In this document: positions 7,679-14,858 of the stretch, piece after piece
Layout of the letters: every line of letters begins with the position of its first letter
Position numbering within the stretch: position 1 is the first letter of the stretch
Assembly (NCBI RefSeq): GCF_003992255.1
Contig: NZ_RQVA01000015.1
Coordinates: 1-48,054 of the forward strand
Source of the DNA: F0422 sp003992255
GTDB taxonomy: Bacteria > Bacillota > Negativicutes > Veillonellales > Veillonellaceae
DNA: 48,054 nucleotides
Direction of reading: 5' to 3'
Position numbers and translations under genes: made by a program
Notes under the pieces: model-generated
The model's database searches: none
What the model was told of the DNA's origin: nothing
Seen by the model: the letters and a program-made list of their open reading frames with translations, nothing else

Positions 7679-8466
7679 TGTTGAGCCGGTTCAGCGAAGC
7701 CCCATTTAGCTAATACTTCGCTAGCCTCTTTGCTTGTTAGGTACGCATAGAAATCTTCTGTTAATTTATTTTGGTTCTTTTTCACGATACCAATTGGATA
7801 TTCAATAGGTGCATGTAATTTCGCATCTACAGTAGCAGAAATATCTACTTTGTCTTTCAATGCCAACGCATCTGTTTTATATACAAACCCTACATCAGCT
7901 GCACCTTCCGCAATGTACGCACCGACTGCTTTTACGTCTTTCGCAAATACGATGTTAGGTTCTACTGTATCCCAAAGATTCGCTTTTGTTAAAGATTCTT
8001 TTGCATATTTACCAGCTGGTACTGTTTCTACCGTACCGATAGCTACGCGTTTTGCATTCGCAACATTGTCTAATGTCACAGCCTCTTTACCTTTTGGCAC
8101 GATCATTACCAATGTGTTTGCTACGAATGGGCGAATATTATCCATTAAACCTTTTTCATTTAATTGATCCATATTCTTTTTGTTCGCAGAAATAAAGATA
8201 CTGGATGGTGCACCTTCTTCGATTTGTTGACGTAATGTGCCAGAACCTGCATAGACAATATTTACTTGTTCAGGTTTTAAGTTATGCTTTTTCACATAGT
8301 CTGCTTTTAACTCTTCCAACGCCCCTTGCATACTAGCTGCTGCAGATACAGTAATCGTTTCTGTTGTGGATGGTGCTGTAGACGATGTATCCCCTTGTCC
8401 ACCGCAACCTGCTAATGCCAACATGCCTGCCATCATTAAACCTACTAACCAATTTCGCTTCATCAT
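7675..8466 (-). CDS. modA: Molybdate-binding lipoprotein
   Basis: Substrate-binding component of the molybdate importer. It has a lipoprotein signal peptide with lipobox LAGC (Cys near residue 21), a Ser/Thr-rich linker, then the ModA fold beginning ITVSAAASMQGALEEL, with the conserved YAGSGTLRQQIEEGAP segment and VGFVYKTDA near the second lobe. Length 263 is typical. The double ATG (8466, 8463) is preceded by GGGAGG; 8466 gives the better 5-nt spacing, although either is possible. First gene of modABC, divergent from the AEC transporter. The imported metal would serve molybdopterin enzymes such as nitrate or formate-type oxidoreductases, none of which lie in this window. Confidence 0.96.
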   Translation of the reverse strand: MMKRNWLVGLMMAGMLALAGCGGQGDTSSTAPSTTETITVSAAASMQGALEELKADYVKKHNLKPEQVNIVYAGSGTLRQQIEEGAPSSIFISANKKNMDQLNEKGLMDNIRPFVANTLVMIVPKGKEAVTLDNVANAKRVAIGTVETVPAGKYAKESLTKANLWDTVEPNIVFAKDVKAVGAYIAEGAADVGFVYKTDALALKDKVDISATVDAKLHAPIEYPIGIVKKNQNKLTEDFYAYLTSKEASEVLAKWGFAEPAQQ

Positions 8467-8514
8467 GATATCCTCCCTTTAAAAATATATAATAGAAGCT
8501 TACTACATAATTTT

Positions 8515-8543
8515 ATTATACTTCATGTGTCACAATAATGAAA
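8515..8543 (-). promoter_or_regulatory. Probable modABC promoter
   Basis: On minus: TTTCAT, 17-nt spacer, perfect TATAAT (opposite 8515-8520), about 50 nt before the modA start. No ModE-type palindrome is evident. Confidence 0.55.
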
Positions 8544-8602
8544 TGACTTTGCTTACATATGATACAATAAATATGACAACTAGATTACCTAAGGAGTGTT
8601 TT

Positions 8603-9583
8603 ATGGAATTATTTTTTCACATCATACTGACAAGTATTGTCCCCATCTTATTACTCACCCTCATGGGCGTTCTATTAGATCGATGGTTCCACCTCGATTT
8701 GCGAACATTGAGTAAACTTAATTTTTATCTATTCTTACCCGCCTATATTTTGAAATCATTTTATGTCACGGATTTAAACAGTGAAAGCTTCGAAATATTC
8801 GCCTGCGCTCTTATTATCTTATTTGCTAATAGTTTACTCGCTGGCATCGTAGCCAAATGGCAAGGCTATGGTATGGGAAAAACAGAAATTGTGCGCAACG
8901 CTACTATGTTTTCTAACATTGGTAACCTTGGTGTTGCTCTTGGTACCTTTGTCTTTGCCAACGATCCGTACATCATCGACGGAGCCACTCCCTATTTACA
9001 TGATGGTGTCATTGCTATTATTGCTACCTTTATTATCCAAACTATTTTCTGCAATTCTCTTGGCTTCTACCAGGCTGGTAAAGGAAAACTCACTACACGC
9101 GATTCAATTCGCACTATATTGCATATTCCCATCATTTACTGTGTGCCTTTATCTATATTAGCGCATTACTATAGCCCTATCGACCTTACACAAACCATCA
9201 TATGGGGCCCTCTCGACATATTTGGCCGCTGCTTTGTAGGGGCTGCTATGCTAACCTTAGGGGTACAACTCAATCGTACACCTTGGAACTTTCTAAAAAA
9301 AGATGTGCTCATCACATCTGCATTACGATTAATTGTAGGCCCTATCGTAGCTCTCGCTGTAGTATTACCCATTACTATGTATTACATGCCACTACAAGCC
9401 ATTGCAGCGCAAAGTATTATCATTGCCTACGCCGTACCATCAGCGGTCAATACAGCCCTCATGGCAGTAGAAATGAATAACCACCCTGAACTGGCTACTC
9501 AAATTGTATTAGCCACCACGGTGTTGTCTTCTTTTACAATGCCACTGGCTATTTTGTTGGCATACTACGTATTCCCCTTATAA
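8603..9583 (+). CDS. AEC (auxin efflux carrier) family transporter
   Basis: Inner-membrane secondary carrier of the auxin efflux/malate permease family; bacterial members move small organic acids such as malate or other dicarboxylates. The 326-residue protein has about ten hydrophobic segments in two halves, with the family's first-half motif NFYLFLPAYILKSFY, the NATMFSNIGNLGVALGTF stretch (conserved Asn/Gly in the crossover helix), and LTLGVQLNRTP opening the second half. ATG 8603 has AAGGAG 6 nt upstream; the longer frame from 8525 lacks a site. It is divergent from modABC and monocistronic, closing at the bidirectional terminator at 9667-9712. Substrate cannot be read from sequence; an organic-acid role would suit a lactate/malate-using anaerobe. 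Confidence 0.85.
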   Translation: MELFFHIILTSIVPILLLTLMGVLLDRWFHLDLRTLSKLNFYLFLPAYILKSFYVTDLNSESFEIFACALIILFANSLLAGIVAKWQGYGMGKTEIVRNATMFSNIGNLGVALGTFVFANDPYIIDGATPYLHDGVIAIIATFIIQTIFCNSLGFYQAGKGKLTTRDSIRTILHIPIIYCVPLSILAHYYSPIDLTQTIIWGPLDIFGRCFVGAAMLTLGVQLNRTPWNFLKKDVLITSALRLIVGPIVALAVVLPITMYYMPLQAIAAQSIIIAYAVPSAVNTALMAVEMNNHPELATQIVLATTVLSSFTMPLAILLAYYVFPL

Positions 9584-9666
9584 CTAACAACCTTATACAT
9601 TCATTCACTTGCTATATATAGACAAACTCATACAGATACATGCAATGAATGACGTTAGATATTTAG

Positions 9667-9712
9667 AAAAAACTATCCCATACTGTGTCAATACAGTATA
9701 GGATAGTTTTTT
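9667..9712. terminator. Bidirectional terminator between the AEC gene and arsR
   Basis: Stem AAACTATCC...ATACTGT pairing with ACAGTAT...GGATAGTTT around a 6-nt loop, with A-run before and T-run after, so it can stop transcription on both strands. Confidence 0.85.
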
Positions 9713-9720
9713 TACATGCA

Positions 9721-9745
9721 AAAAGGGCTGCTATTGCAGCCCTTT
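9721..9745 (-). terminator. arsR operon terminator
   Basis: GGGCTGC (9725-9731) pairs with GCAGCCC (9736-9742) around TATT, extended by AAA/TTT; read on minus it is followed by TTTTTGC, 15 nt past the arsR stop. Confidence 0.85.
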
Positions 9746-9759
9746 CACATCGTATTATT

Positions 9760-10056
9760 TTATTGATGGCCTACATGTTCTAAGCCCTGGCGAATCAAAA
9801 CGATAACGTGGTCATCATTCAAACGATACCAAGCCGTTTTACCTTCTTTTCTAAAGGTTACGAGTCTTGCTTGACGCAATACACGCAACTGATGAGATAT
9901 AGCCGATTGGCCCATATCCATCGCATCTGCAATTTCAGTGACACACATTTCTTTCTGAAGCAGATGTCTAACAATACGCAAGCGCGTTGGATCACCTAGG
10001 ACCTTAAATAGTTCAGCTAACAATTGTGTTTCCAACTCTTGTTGATTTGTTTCCAT
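9760..10056 (-). CDS. ArsR/SmtB-family regulator with CzrA-like zinc site
   Basis: Winged-helix dimeric repressor (98 residues). The helix-turn-helix reads CVTEIADAMDMGQSAISHQLRVLRQARLV, followed by the wing REGKTAWYRL-like segment. The last helix contains Asp81, His83, His94 and His97, exactly the D-x-H-x10-H-x2-H alpha-5 spacing used by CzrA to bind zinc or cobalt at the dimer interface, so I predict a Zn/Co sensor. Only one Cys is present, arguing against arsenic or cadmium sensing. Start: ATG 10056 with GAGG 6 nt upstream; a GTG at 10089 overlapping the previous stop (TAGTG) is an alternative, adding 11 residues. Last gene behind the DUF2157 and GDYXXLXY genes, so it may autoregulate that operon. 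Confidence 0.88.
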   Translation of the reverse strand: METNQQELETQLLAELFKVLGDPTRLRIVRHLLQKEMCVTEIADAMDMGQSAISHQLRVLRQARLVTFRKEGKTAWYRLNDDHVIVLIRQGLEHVGHQ

Positions 10057-10088
10057 CTTAACCTCGCTATCATAACAATTATACGACA

Positions 10089-10721
10089 CTATTCCTTACC
10101 ATTTGATGTTTCTATTATATCATCTTTTTTCGGTTCTGTATCGCCAATTTTTTCTAATAATACTCGAGAATCCTTTTCTTGATCCACTACACTTTCAGGA
10201 ACGGCTAATTCTAAAGGTACACCTTTGGCATACACCCCTGTCATAACACCATATCCATCTTTAATTTTAAGTGTCCCAATCAAGGTTCCTTTATAATTCG
10301 TATAAAATTTGCTATCTACTTTTGTGAGATCTACTTTCACACGATTGAAAGGTATAGCAAATTCCACCACCCCATGGTCAAAATGCTTGACTCTGGCCCG
10401 AATATACTCTTGCTCTGTAGGCTTCACATCAGTAGCCCCCACAACTTGCAATATACCTGTAGGTTTTGGCGTAACCAGTACATATACTTCATGACCTTCT
10501 TCAGGAATATCCTTCCCTTGCCAATTCGCATAAGACCCTAAGAACTCTACATCTAAATAATCCGATGGAACCCATCCCAGATGTCGGCTTACTTTGACAG
10601 GCCACTGATACTCGGCCCCACCTTGAAATAAAGTAGTATATCGTTGCTGAATATAAAACTGACTCAAGACCGCCGCAATCACAGCAAGTCCAAAGAAGAT
10701 CCACTTTTTCATTCCTTTCAT
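10089..10721 (-). CDS. GDYXXLXY domain-containing membrane-anchored protein
   Basis: The 210-residue protein has one N-terminal helix (about residues 6-24) and an extracytoplasmic domain. It carries a divergent form of the GDYXXLXY motif, here SDYLDVEF followed by LGSYANW, in the usual position after a PVKVSRHLGWVP stretch. Proteins of this family are nearly always encoded directly after a DUF2157 membrane protein, as here: its ATG overlaps the DUF2157 stop by 4 nt and has GAAGGAGG upstream. Biochemical function is unknown; the C-terminal 40 residues are Glu/Lys/Asp-rich. arsR follows immediately, suggesting that the pair may be metal-responsive. Confidence 0.75.
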   Translation of the reverse strand: MKGMKKWIFFGLAVIAAVLSQFYIQQRYTTLFQGGAEYQWPVKVSRHLGWVPSDYLDVEFLGSYANWQGKDIPEEGHEVYVLVTPKPTGILQVVGATDVKPTEQEYIRARVKHFDHGVVEFAIPFNRVKVDLTKVDSKFYTNYKGTLIGTLKIKDGYGVMTGVYAKGVPLELAVPESVVDQEKDSRVLLEKIGDTEPKKDDIIETSNGKE

Positions 10722-12142
10722 AGATCCTCCTTCCTTGTGACTTCCTCTGTATCTGTAGCGGAAGTAGACGTTTCTGCTGAATACGCTGCATCCATATCAG
10801 ATGTAGACAATGCCTCTACTTGGTGTTGTACTTGACGAATCCGTTGATTTGCTACGGATCGTTGTTGGCCTTTTCGCCATAAATATACCGCATTGATGCC
10901 CAAGACAACCAGGCCTAGTACCAAGAATGACACGCCTCTTTCAATAAACGTAAAGCTAGGGTCAAAAAAACGTGCCCCAAACATAGCAATTAATGTCACT
11001 ACCGCACCATTTAATAAGCTCATCTTTTTAACCATGGTCCCTCTGATAAAGGTTCCCAAGGCTGCGATTAAAATATAAGCATTAAACAAGATCGATGTAA
11101 CAATAGGTGTGGCTCCTGATACAGCTAGGATATATCCACCAAATACTGTAAACGGTATAAACCCAATACAGGCCTCAATGCGTCGCCCTACTAGTAGTCG
11201 GCGTAACAGTGTTCCTGCAAAAAATAAACTGCACACCATGAGCACCCAAATCCACCATGCCATGGTACTGTCTGCGATACGAATCCATGTTCCAATATAC
11301 GTGCCCTCTACAATCGTATAGAGCATCGCAATGGCACCAACACCTTTGCAAGGAAGCGCCAATAAAGCAATTCGTTTTTCCAATGTACCTAGAGCATACG
11401 TAACGGCCGCTAATACACTAATAAAGAACAGGTTCATCTGTGGTTCATAGGTAGAAAGGATGAAAAAGGTCTCTCCAAAGATAGCTCCAATAAAAGCCCA
11501 AGCCACCCACATCAACAATGGATCTGTATTCGTTTGATTTTGCTCAAACCTTCGTAGGAAGTAGGGTACTGCAAGCACCAATAAACCACCTACTGCTAAG
11601 GGCCCTACCCAAGCATTTAAGGCATGGTTCGAGAAACTCCACCCCAATACACCGATGAGATAAAAAATCATACCTACACCTGAGTTCAGGATGTAGATGA
11701 TCGGCAACGAGCAACATAAGATAATCAGCACATAGAGTCCGATATGTTCTCCTGTGTAATATGTGTCTGCCACTAGAAAAGTAGCCGTCGTCAATACTCC
11801 CATATAAATGAGCGTAATCACTTCTGCTGCTACACTAGCAGGCTTTGCTTTCCATACACCAAAAGCTGCTACCACCATAGACAGAAGTAACATCGCTAAC
11901 GACCAATCAAAACGTCCATTAGGGGAAAATCCATACCAATATCCCGCAAACAAGAGGATAATACCCAATACAATGAGCATGGCTCCGCCTAGTACAGTGA
12001 TGAGTCGCGTCCAAGACGGTCCTTCTTTTGGAATATACCCATACTTGAGTTGCAACTGTTGACTTTGTTCCTCTGTAATAAGTCCATCTGCTTTCCACTG
12101 TGCTAGTTCCTCATGAAGCCAACGTATATGTTTTACATTCAT
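10718..12142 (-). CDS. DUF2157 polytopic membrane protein
   Basis: A 474-residue protein opening with the DUF2157 signature: a short soluble segment (IRWLHEELAQWKADGLITEEQSQQLQLKYG) followed by a long array of at least ten hydrophobic helices starting near residue 47. The C-terminus after the last helix is Gln/Arg-rich, then Ser/Thr/Glu-rich and probably cytosolic. Function is unknown across the family. Start: ATG 12142 with GGAG six nt upstream; the in-frame ATG at 12154 overlaps that site. A terminator hairpin ends just before the ribosome site, leaving no room for a separate promoter, so expression probably depends on read-through from the stress-protein gene. Coupled by a 4-nt overlap to the GDYXXLXY gene. 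Confidence 0.8.
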   Translation of the reverse strand: MNVKHIRWLHEELAQWKADGLITEEQSQQLQLKYGYIPKEGPSWTRLITVLGGAMLIVLGIILLFAGYWYGFSPNGRFDWSLAMLLLSMVVAAFGVWKAKPASVAAEVITLIYMGVLTTATFLVADTYYTGEHIGLYVLIILCCSLPIIYILNSGVGMIFYLIGVLGWSFSNHALNAWVGPLAVGGLLVLAVPYFLRRFEQNQTNTDPLLMWVAWAFIGAIFGETFFILSTYEPQMNLFFISVLAAVTYALGTLEKRIALLALPCKGVGAIAMLYTIVEGTYIGTWIRIADSTMAWWIWVLMVCSLFFAGTLLRRLLVGRRIEACIGFIPFTVFGGYILAVSGATPIVTSILFNAYILIAALGTFIRGTMVKKMSLLNGAVVTLIAMFGARFFDPSFTFIERGVSFLVLGLVVLGINAVYLWRKGQQRSVANQRIRQVQHQVEALSTSDMDAAYSAETSTSATDTEEVTRKEDL

Positions 12143-12160
12143 AAGCCTCTCCATAGAAAA

Positions 12161-12186
12161 AGGCTTTGCTCCTAGAACAAAGCCTT
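12161..12186 (-). terminator. Terminator/attenuator between usp and the DUF2157 gene
   Basis: AAGGCTTTG and CAAAGCCTT pair (9-bp stem, 9-nt loop), followed on minus by TTTTTCT. The T-run ends only a few nt before the ribosome site of the next gene, so it may act as an attenuator for the DUF2157-GDYXXLXY-arsR genes. Confidence 0.75.
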
Positions 12187-12194
12187 ATATCCTA

Positions 12195-12641
12195 TTATTT
12201 AACAATCAATACCGGACATGTGGAATGACTGGTTACATAACTACTTACGCTACCCATAAACAAGCCTTTCAATGGCCCCAATCCACGGCTCCCCATAACA
12301 ATTAAATCTGCATCATATTTTTTAGCTACCGCTAATACAGCAGGTCCAGGAGAACCTACTTCAAAGACACATTTTACTTTCATATCTGCTGGCACATCTG
12401 CTGCCACTTCGCCCAAGATTTTTTTGCCAGTTTCTTCCATATCTTCTGCAATTTGCTCAGACACATAGCCACCACTAATTGGAGTTTGGTCAAAGTTAGA
12501 AATTGCGGATACAATATTTGCTACATGCACTAAAATCAATTCTGCATCATTACGTTTCACGATTGCCAACGCATGCTCTAACGCTCTTTTACCATTTTCC
12601 GATCCATCTGCAGGAACAATTATTTTTTTATATTCCACCAT
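12195..12641 (-). CDS. Universal stress protein, UspA family
   Basis: Cytosolic nucleotide-binding stress protein of 148 residues. The N-terminal beta strand IIVPADGSENGKRALEHAL has the conserved Asp that contacts adenine, and the C-terminal GSRGLGPLKGLFMGSVSSYV matches the G-2x-G-9x-G-S ATP-binding motif, so this is an ATP-binding type Usp. It ends in PVLIVK as the family does. Ribosome site GGAGGAGGT. Followed by a terminator and then the DUF2157 operon. A short palindrome ATTACTATGTAAT lies upstream at 12669-12681. Confidence 0.93.
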   Translation of the reverse strand: MVEYKKIIVPADGSENGKRALEHALAIVKRNDAELILVHVANIVSAISNFDQTPISGGYVSEQIAEDMEETGKKILGEVAADVPADMKVKCVFEVGSPGPAVLAVAKKYDADLIVMGSRGLGPLKGLFMGSVSSYVTSHSTCPVLIVK

Positions 12642-12941
12642 AGTAAGACCTCCTCCATATATTCATACATTACTATGTAATATCCCTATATCATGTATAT
12701 TCGACATAGTCTTGAAAATTCCTTTTCTGCACTCTTATTGTCTCACAAAATTCTAATCTTCGCAAATGAAACTTGCAGTAGGATGATATCTTTATGGTGT
12801 TCTTTATCTGCTAGCTAGCAAAGGGAAGACCGTGGCACACCTCTCCACAAACTGATACTCCGTTAGGTTTGCTCCAAGGTATGCCACGTTTACATTATTT
12901 TCCTCAACGTTATAAGGAATAACTCATAAAAGCGTATAACC
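12642..12941. other. Intergenic region usp-MFS, no gene
   Basis: Holds the usp 5' region (palindrome 12669-12681, several A/T-rich -10-like boxes but no clear -35) and a structured repeat hairpin (12831-12888) behind the MFS gene. A palindromic GCTAGCTAGC lies near 12810. No coding frame with a ribosome site was found. Confidence 0.5.
12831..12888 (-). repeat. Structured repeat, copy A (also possible MFS terminator)
   Basis: On minus: a 7-bp outer stem CGTGGCA/TGCCACG, one T-G mismatch, a 4-bp inner stem ACCT/AGGT, then a loop with AGCAAACCTAACG and TATCAGTTTGTGG, in which CAAAC and GTTTG can pair. The loop sequence is nearly identical to copy B at 14601-14671 although the stem is unrelated. 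It lies 54 nt past the MFS stop and is followed by TCTTCCCTTTGC. Confidence 0.8.
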
Positions 12942-14150
12942 TTATTTTAGTCGAATTAACGACAATAAAATAGCTCCAATGATTGGGGAGATGGACAATG
13001 CCATTAGTGCTGTTTGGTAATTGCCTGTAGCTGTTAATACTGTGGATAATATGATCGGTGCTGTAAAGGCTCCTATTTGGTTAAACAAGTTCACGAATCC
13101 TGCCGTAGTGCCTCGTAGTTCTGGCGGTGCGGCTTGGATAATGATCGCATTTGTAAGAGGGCTATACATGAACGCTCCCATACCTAATAGAGGCGCCGTA
13201 ATATACAACATATCTGGATTGCTTGTATTGGCAAATATCAACAATGCTGGGGAGAATAAGAACATAACGATAGCCGCTAAATAGTTTCTCGGCAAAGATA
13301 TTCTGTCAGAAATAAATCCGATGGTTGGTTTTGCAATCACTGCAGCGATGCCATAGAGACTCATGATCGCTCCCGCAAAGATTGGTGTGACATGCAATTG
13401 TTTCACTAAATACAAGTTAGCCCAAGTGGTCACACCCCAAGTGGTACCTGTTGCGAAAAATCCCATCACTGCTAACAATAAAATGTTGCGATTCGTTCCT
13501 ACAAAACGTAAACTTTGTGCTAACGACATGGACTGCTGCTCTGTTCCCTCTGTTTCTGCTGTGCTGTTCTTTCTGAAAGCTTGCACTTCTTTCACCGTAA
13601 ATAACGCCAAGAAAAACACTACCAAAGGTAATAAAGCAGTAATTAAAAATGCCATTTGCCAACCGTAATTAACCGCTACATACGGTGCATATCCGTTGAC
13701 TACGGTAATTCCAAAGGATGTACAGCTCATAAAAATACCAACAGCTGTACCACGTTGTTCTGCACTAAAGTGCTCTCCTATAGCTTTCAAACAAGCAGAT
13801 TGCACTGGCCCTGATACAATTCCTAAAAGAAACCGCAATATTAAGCCATATTCATAGCTTTGTACGGTACTCATGAGCCCCGTTACAATCGCCATCGCCA
13901 CTAAACTACCTAAAATTGACTTGCGATATCCAAATCGATCCGCTAATAATCCACCAGGCAATACTGTCAAGGCATATCCAAAGTAGAAAGCTGTCAAATA
14001 CGACGTACCTTGCTGCGCCGTAAATTGCAACGCTTCATTTACAATAGGCATCAAAGATGACCATGACAAGCGCATCACAAAACTTAATAAAAAAGTTAAC
14101 CACAACGTGAGCAATATCCCCGTTTGTGTAAGAGTAAATCCTTTCTTCAT
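12942..14150 (-). CDS. MFS transporter (ACS / sugar-acid permease type)
   Basis: Inner-membrane secondary carrier of 402 residues with twelve predicted helices in two halves. The loop between helices 2 and 3 reads GGLLADRFGYRKSILG, the MFS G-x-x-x-D-R-x-G-x-R/K motif, with a weaker second copy TIGFISDRISLPRNY in the other half. The general layout, LPGGLLADRFG and the 'QSACLKAIGEHF' segment, resemble the anion:cation symporter branch that includes hexuronate and galactonate permeases; substrate is not determinable. ATG 14150 has GGAGG at good spacing. Monocistronic, with its own TATAAT-like box near 14200 and a structured hairpin behind it. Confidence 0.85.
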   Translation of the reverse strand: MKKGFTLTQTGILLTLWLTFLLSFVMRLSWSSLMPIVNEALQFTAQQGTSYLTAFYFGYALTVLPGGLLADRFGYRKSILGSLVAMAIVTGLMSTVQSYEYGLILRFLLGIVSGPVQSACLKAIGEHFSAEQRGTAVGIFMSCTSFGITVVNGYAPYVAVNYGWQMAFLITALLPLVVFFLALFTVKEVQAFRKNSTAETEGTEQQSMSLAQSLRFVGTNRNILLLAVMGFFATGTTWGVTTWANLYLVKQLHVTPIFAGAIMSLYGIAAVIAKPTIGFISDRISLPRNYLAAIVMFLFSPALLIFANTSNPDMLYITAPLLGMGAFMYSPLTNAIIIQAAPPELRGTTAGFVNLFNQIGAFTAPIILSTVLTATGNYQTALMALSISPIIGAILLSLIRLK

Positions 14151-14250
14151 ACCATACCTCCTATGGCGTACTTCAAATCATATTCTGTAATATGCATACG
14201 ATTATAACATATGTGACATGATTTTACATTAAATATATATCACATTGTAA

Positions 14251-14280
14251 TTGACAAACACTCTACTTCAATGATAGACT
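14251..14280 (+). promoter_or_regulatory. Promoter of tRNA-Ser
   Basis: Perfect TTGACA (14251-14256), 18-nt spacer, TAGACT (14275-14280), about 20 nt before the mature tRNA 5' end. Confidence 0.8.
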
Positions 14281-14299
14281 ATTACTAGTTTTTATATTT

Positions 14300-14388
14300 G
14301 GAGAGGTGTCCGAGTGGTTTAAGGAGCTGGTCTTGAAAACCAGTGACTCCGCAAGGGGCCGTGGGTTCGAATCCCACCCTCTCCGCCA
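14300..14388 (+). tRNA. tRNA-Ser(UGA)
   Basis: An 89-nt class II tRNA. The acceptor stem GGAGAGG pairs with CCTCTCC; the anticodon stem CTGGT/ACCAG encloses the loop CTTGAAA with anticodon TGA, reading UCA-family serine codons. A long variable arm (GACTCC GCAAGG GGCC region) is typical of tRNA-Ser, the T arm has GTTCGAATC, and the 3' CCA is encoded. It has its own promoter and terminator, so it is a single-gene unit. Confidence 0.97.
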
Positions 14389-14394
14389 CAATAC

Positions 14395-14422
14395 GCTGTT
14401 ACCCATTGGGTAGCAGCTTTTT
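14395..14422 (+). terminator. tRNA-Ser terminator
   Basis: GCTGtTACCC pairs with GGGTAgCAGC around ATT, with one mismatch, followed by TTTTT, 6 nt after the CCA end. Confidence 0.9.
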
Positions 14423-14423
14423 A

Positions 14424-14512
14424 CTTTCCCCCATAGAATCGCAGTTATACGTAGCAGCCTCGCGGCGTTCCTTATTATCTACATTACACAAATACGAGAA
14501 GAGCACGGTGTG
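14424..14512 (+). repeat. 89-bp direct repeat, copy 1
   Basis: Starts CTTTCCCCC, ends GAAGAGCACGGTGTG. Aligned without gaps to 14668-14756 with 10 differences in 89 positions (79 identical). Nine of the ten differences are transitions. Confidence 0.9.
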
Positions 14513-14562
14513 ATCCCCACTGAGCACCCTCCCGAAAGAACAGCACAAACCTACCTCTTCTC
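14496..14562 (+). repeat. Degenerate structured repeat hairpin
   Basis: GAGAAGAG (14496-14503) pairs with CTCTTCTC (14555-14562). The left arm continues as in copy C, but the right arm no longer matches it beyond the outer 8 bp. CACAAAC remains inside. It looks like a decayed or rearranged member of the hairpin family. Confidence 0.55.
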
Positions 14563-14600
14563 TTTGTCACATTCTTTCACTACCAAGTATCATCTATAGT

Positions 14601-14671
14601 AAAGAGAGCGATATACTCCGAAGCAAACCTAACGCTAGTATCAGTTTGTGGAGGAGTATGTCGCTCTCTTT
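14601..14671 (+). repeat. Structured repeat, copy B
   Basis: Outer stem of 11 bp (14601-14611 with 14661-14671), a T-G mismatch, an inner stem of 7 bp (14613-14619 with 14653-14659), then a loop holding AGCAAACCTAACG and TATCAGTTTGTGG. Loop matches copy A; stem sequence does not. Confidence 0.85.
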
Positions 14672-14756
14672 CCCCCGTAGAATCGTAGTTGTGCGTAGTA
14701 GCCTCGTGGCATCCCTTACTATCTACATGACACAAATACGAGAAGAGCACGGTGTG
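14668..14756 (+). repeat. 89-bp direct repeat, copy 2
   Basis: Second copy of the unit at 14424-14512, beginning in the right arm of hairpin B and ending in the left arm of hairpin C. Confidence 0.9.
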
Positions 14757-14808
14757 CCCCGAACAAACATTATGAAATACCGTTTGTGAGGGGGATACCG
14801 TGCTCTTC
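14742..14808 (+). repeat. Structured repeat, copy C
   Basis: Outer stem of 12 bp (14742-14753 with 14797-14808), a small internal loop, CCCC/GGGG inner stem, and a loop in which ACAAAC (14763-14768) pairs with GTTTGT (14782-14787). The loop middle differs from copies A and B, but the CAAAC...GTTTGTG frame is kept. Followed by TTCCTTTTGCC, like copy A. It also lies 51 nt past the uraA stop and may stop that transcript on minus. Confidence 0.8.
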
Positions 14809-14858
14809 CTTTTGCCCTATCCAGTTAAGAATGCCACAGGCTACATAGCGGAGCAAGA

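Larger units (their letters stand above)
14391..14858. other. Repeat-rich intergenic region between tRNA-Ser and uraA
   Basis: No gene is visible. In order: tRNA terminator (14395-14422), an 89-bp unit (14424-14512), a degenerate hairpin (14496-14562), hairpin copy B (14601-14671), a second 89-bp unit (14668-14756) and hairpin copy C (14742-14808). Units and hairpins alternate and overlap by several bases. Confidence 0.8.

Noticed and set aside
14424..14756. CRISPR array
   Set aside because: Only two long units (89 bp) with diverged sequence and hairpins between; no short identical repeats with unique spacers and no cas genes.
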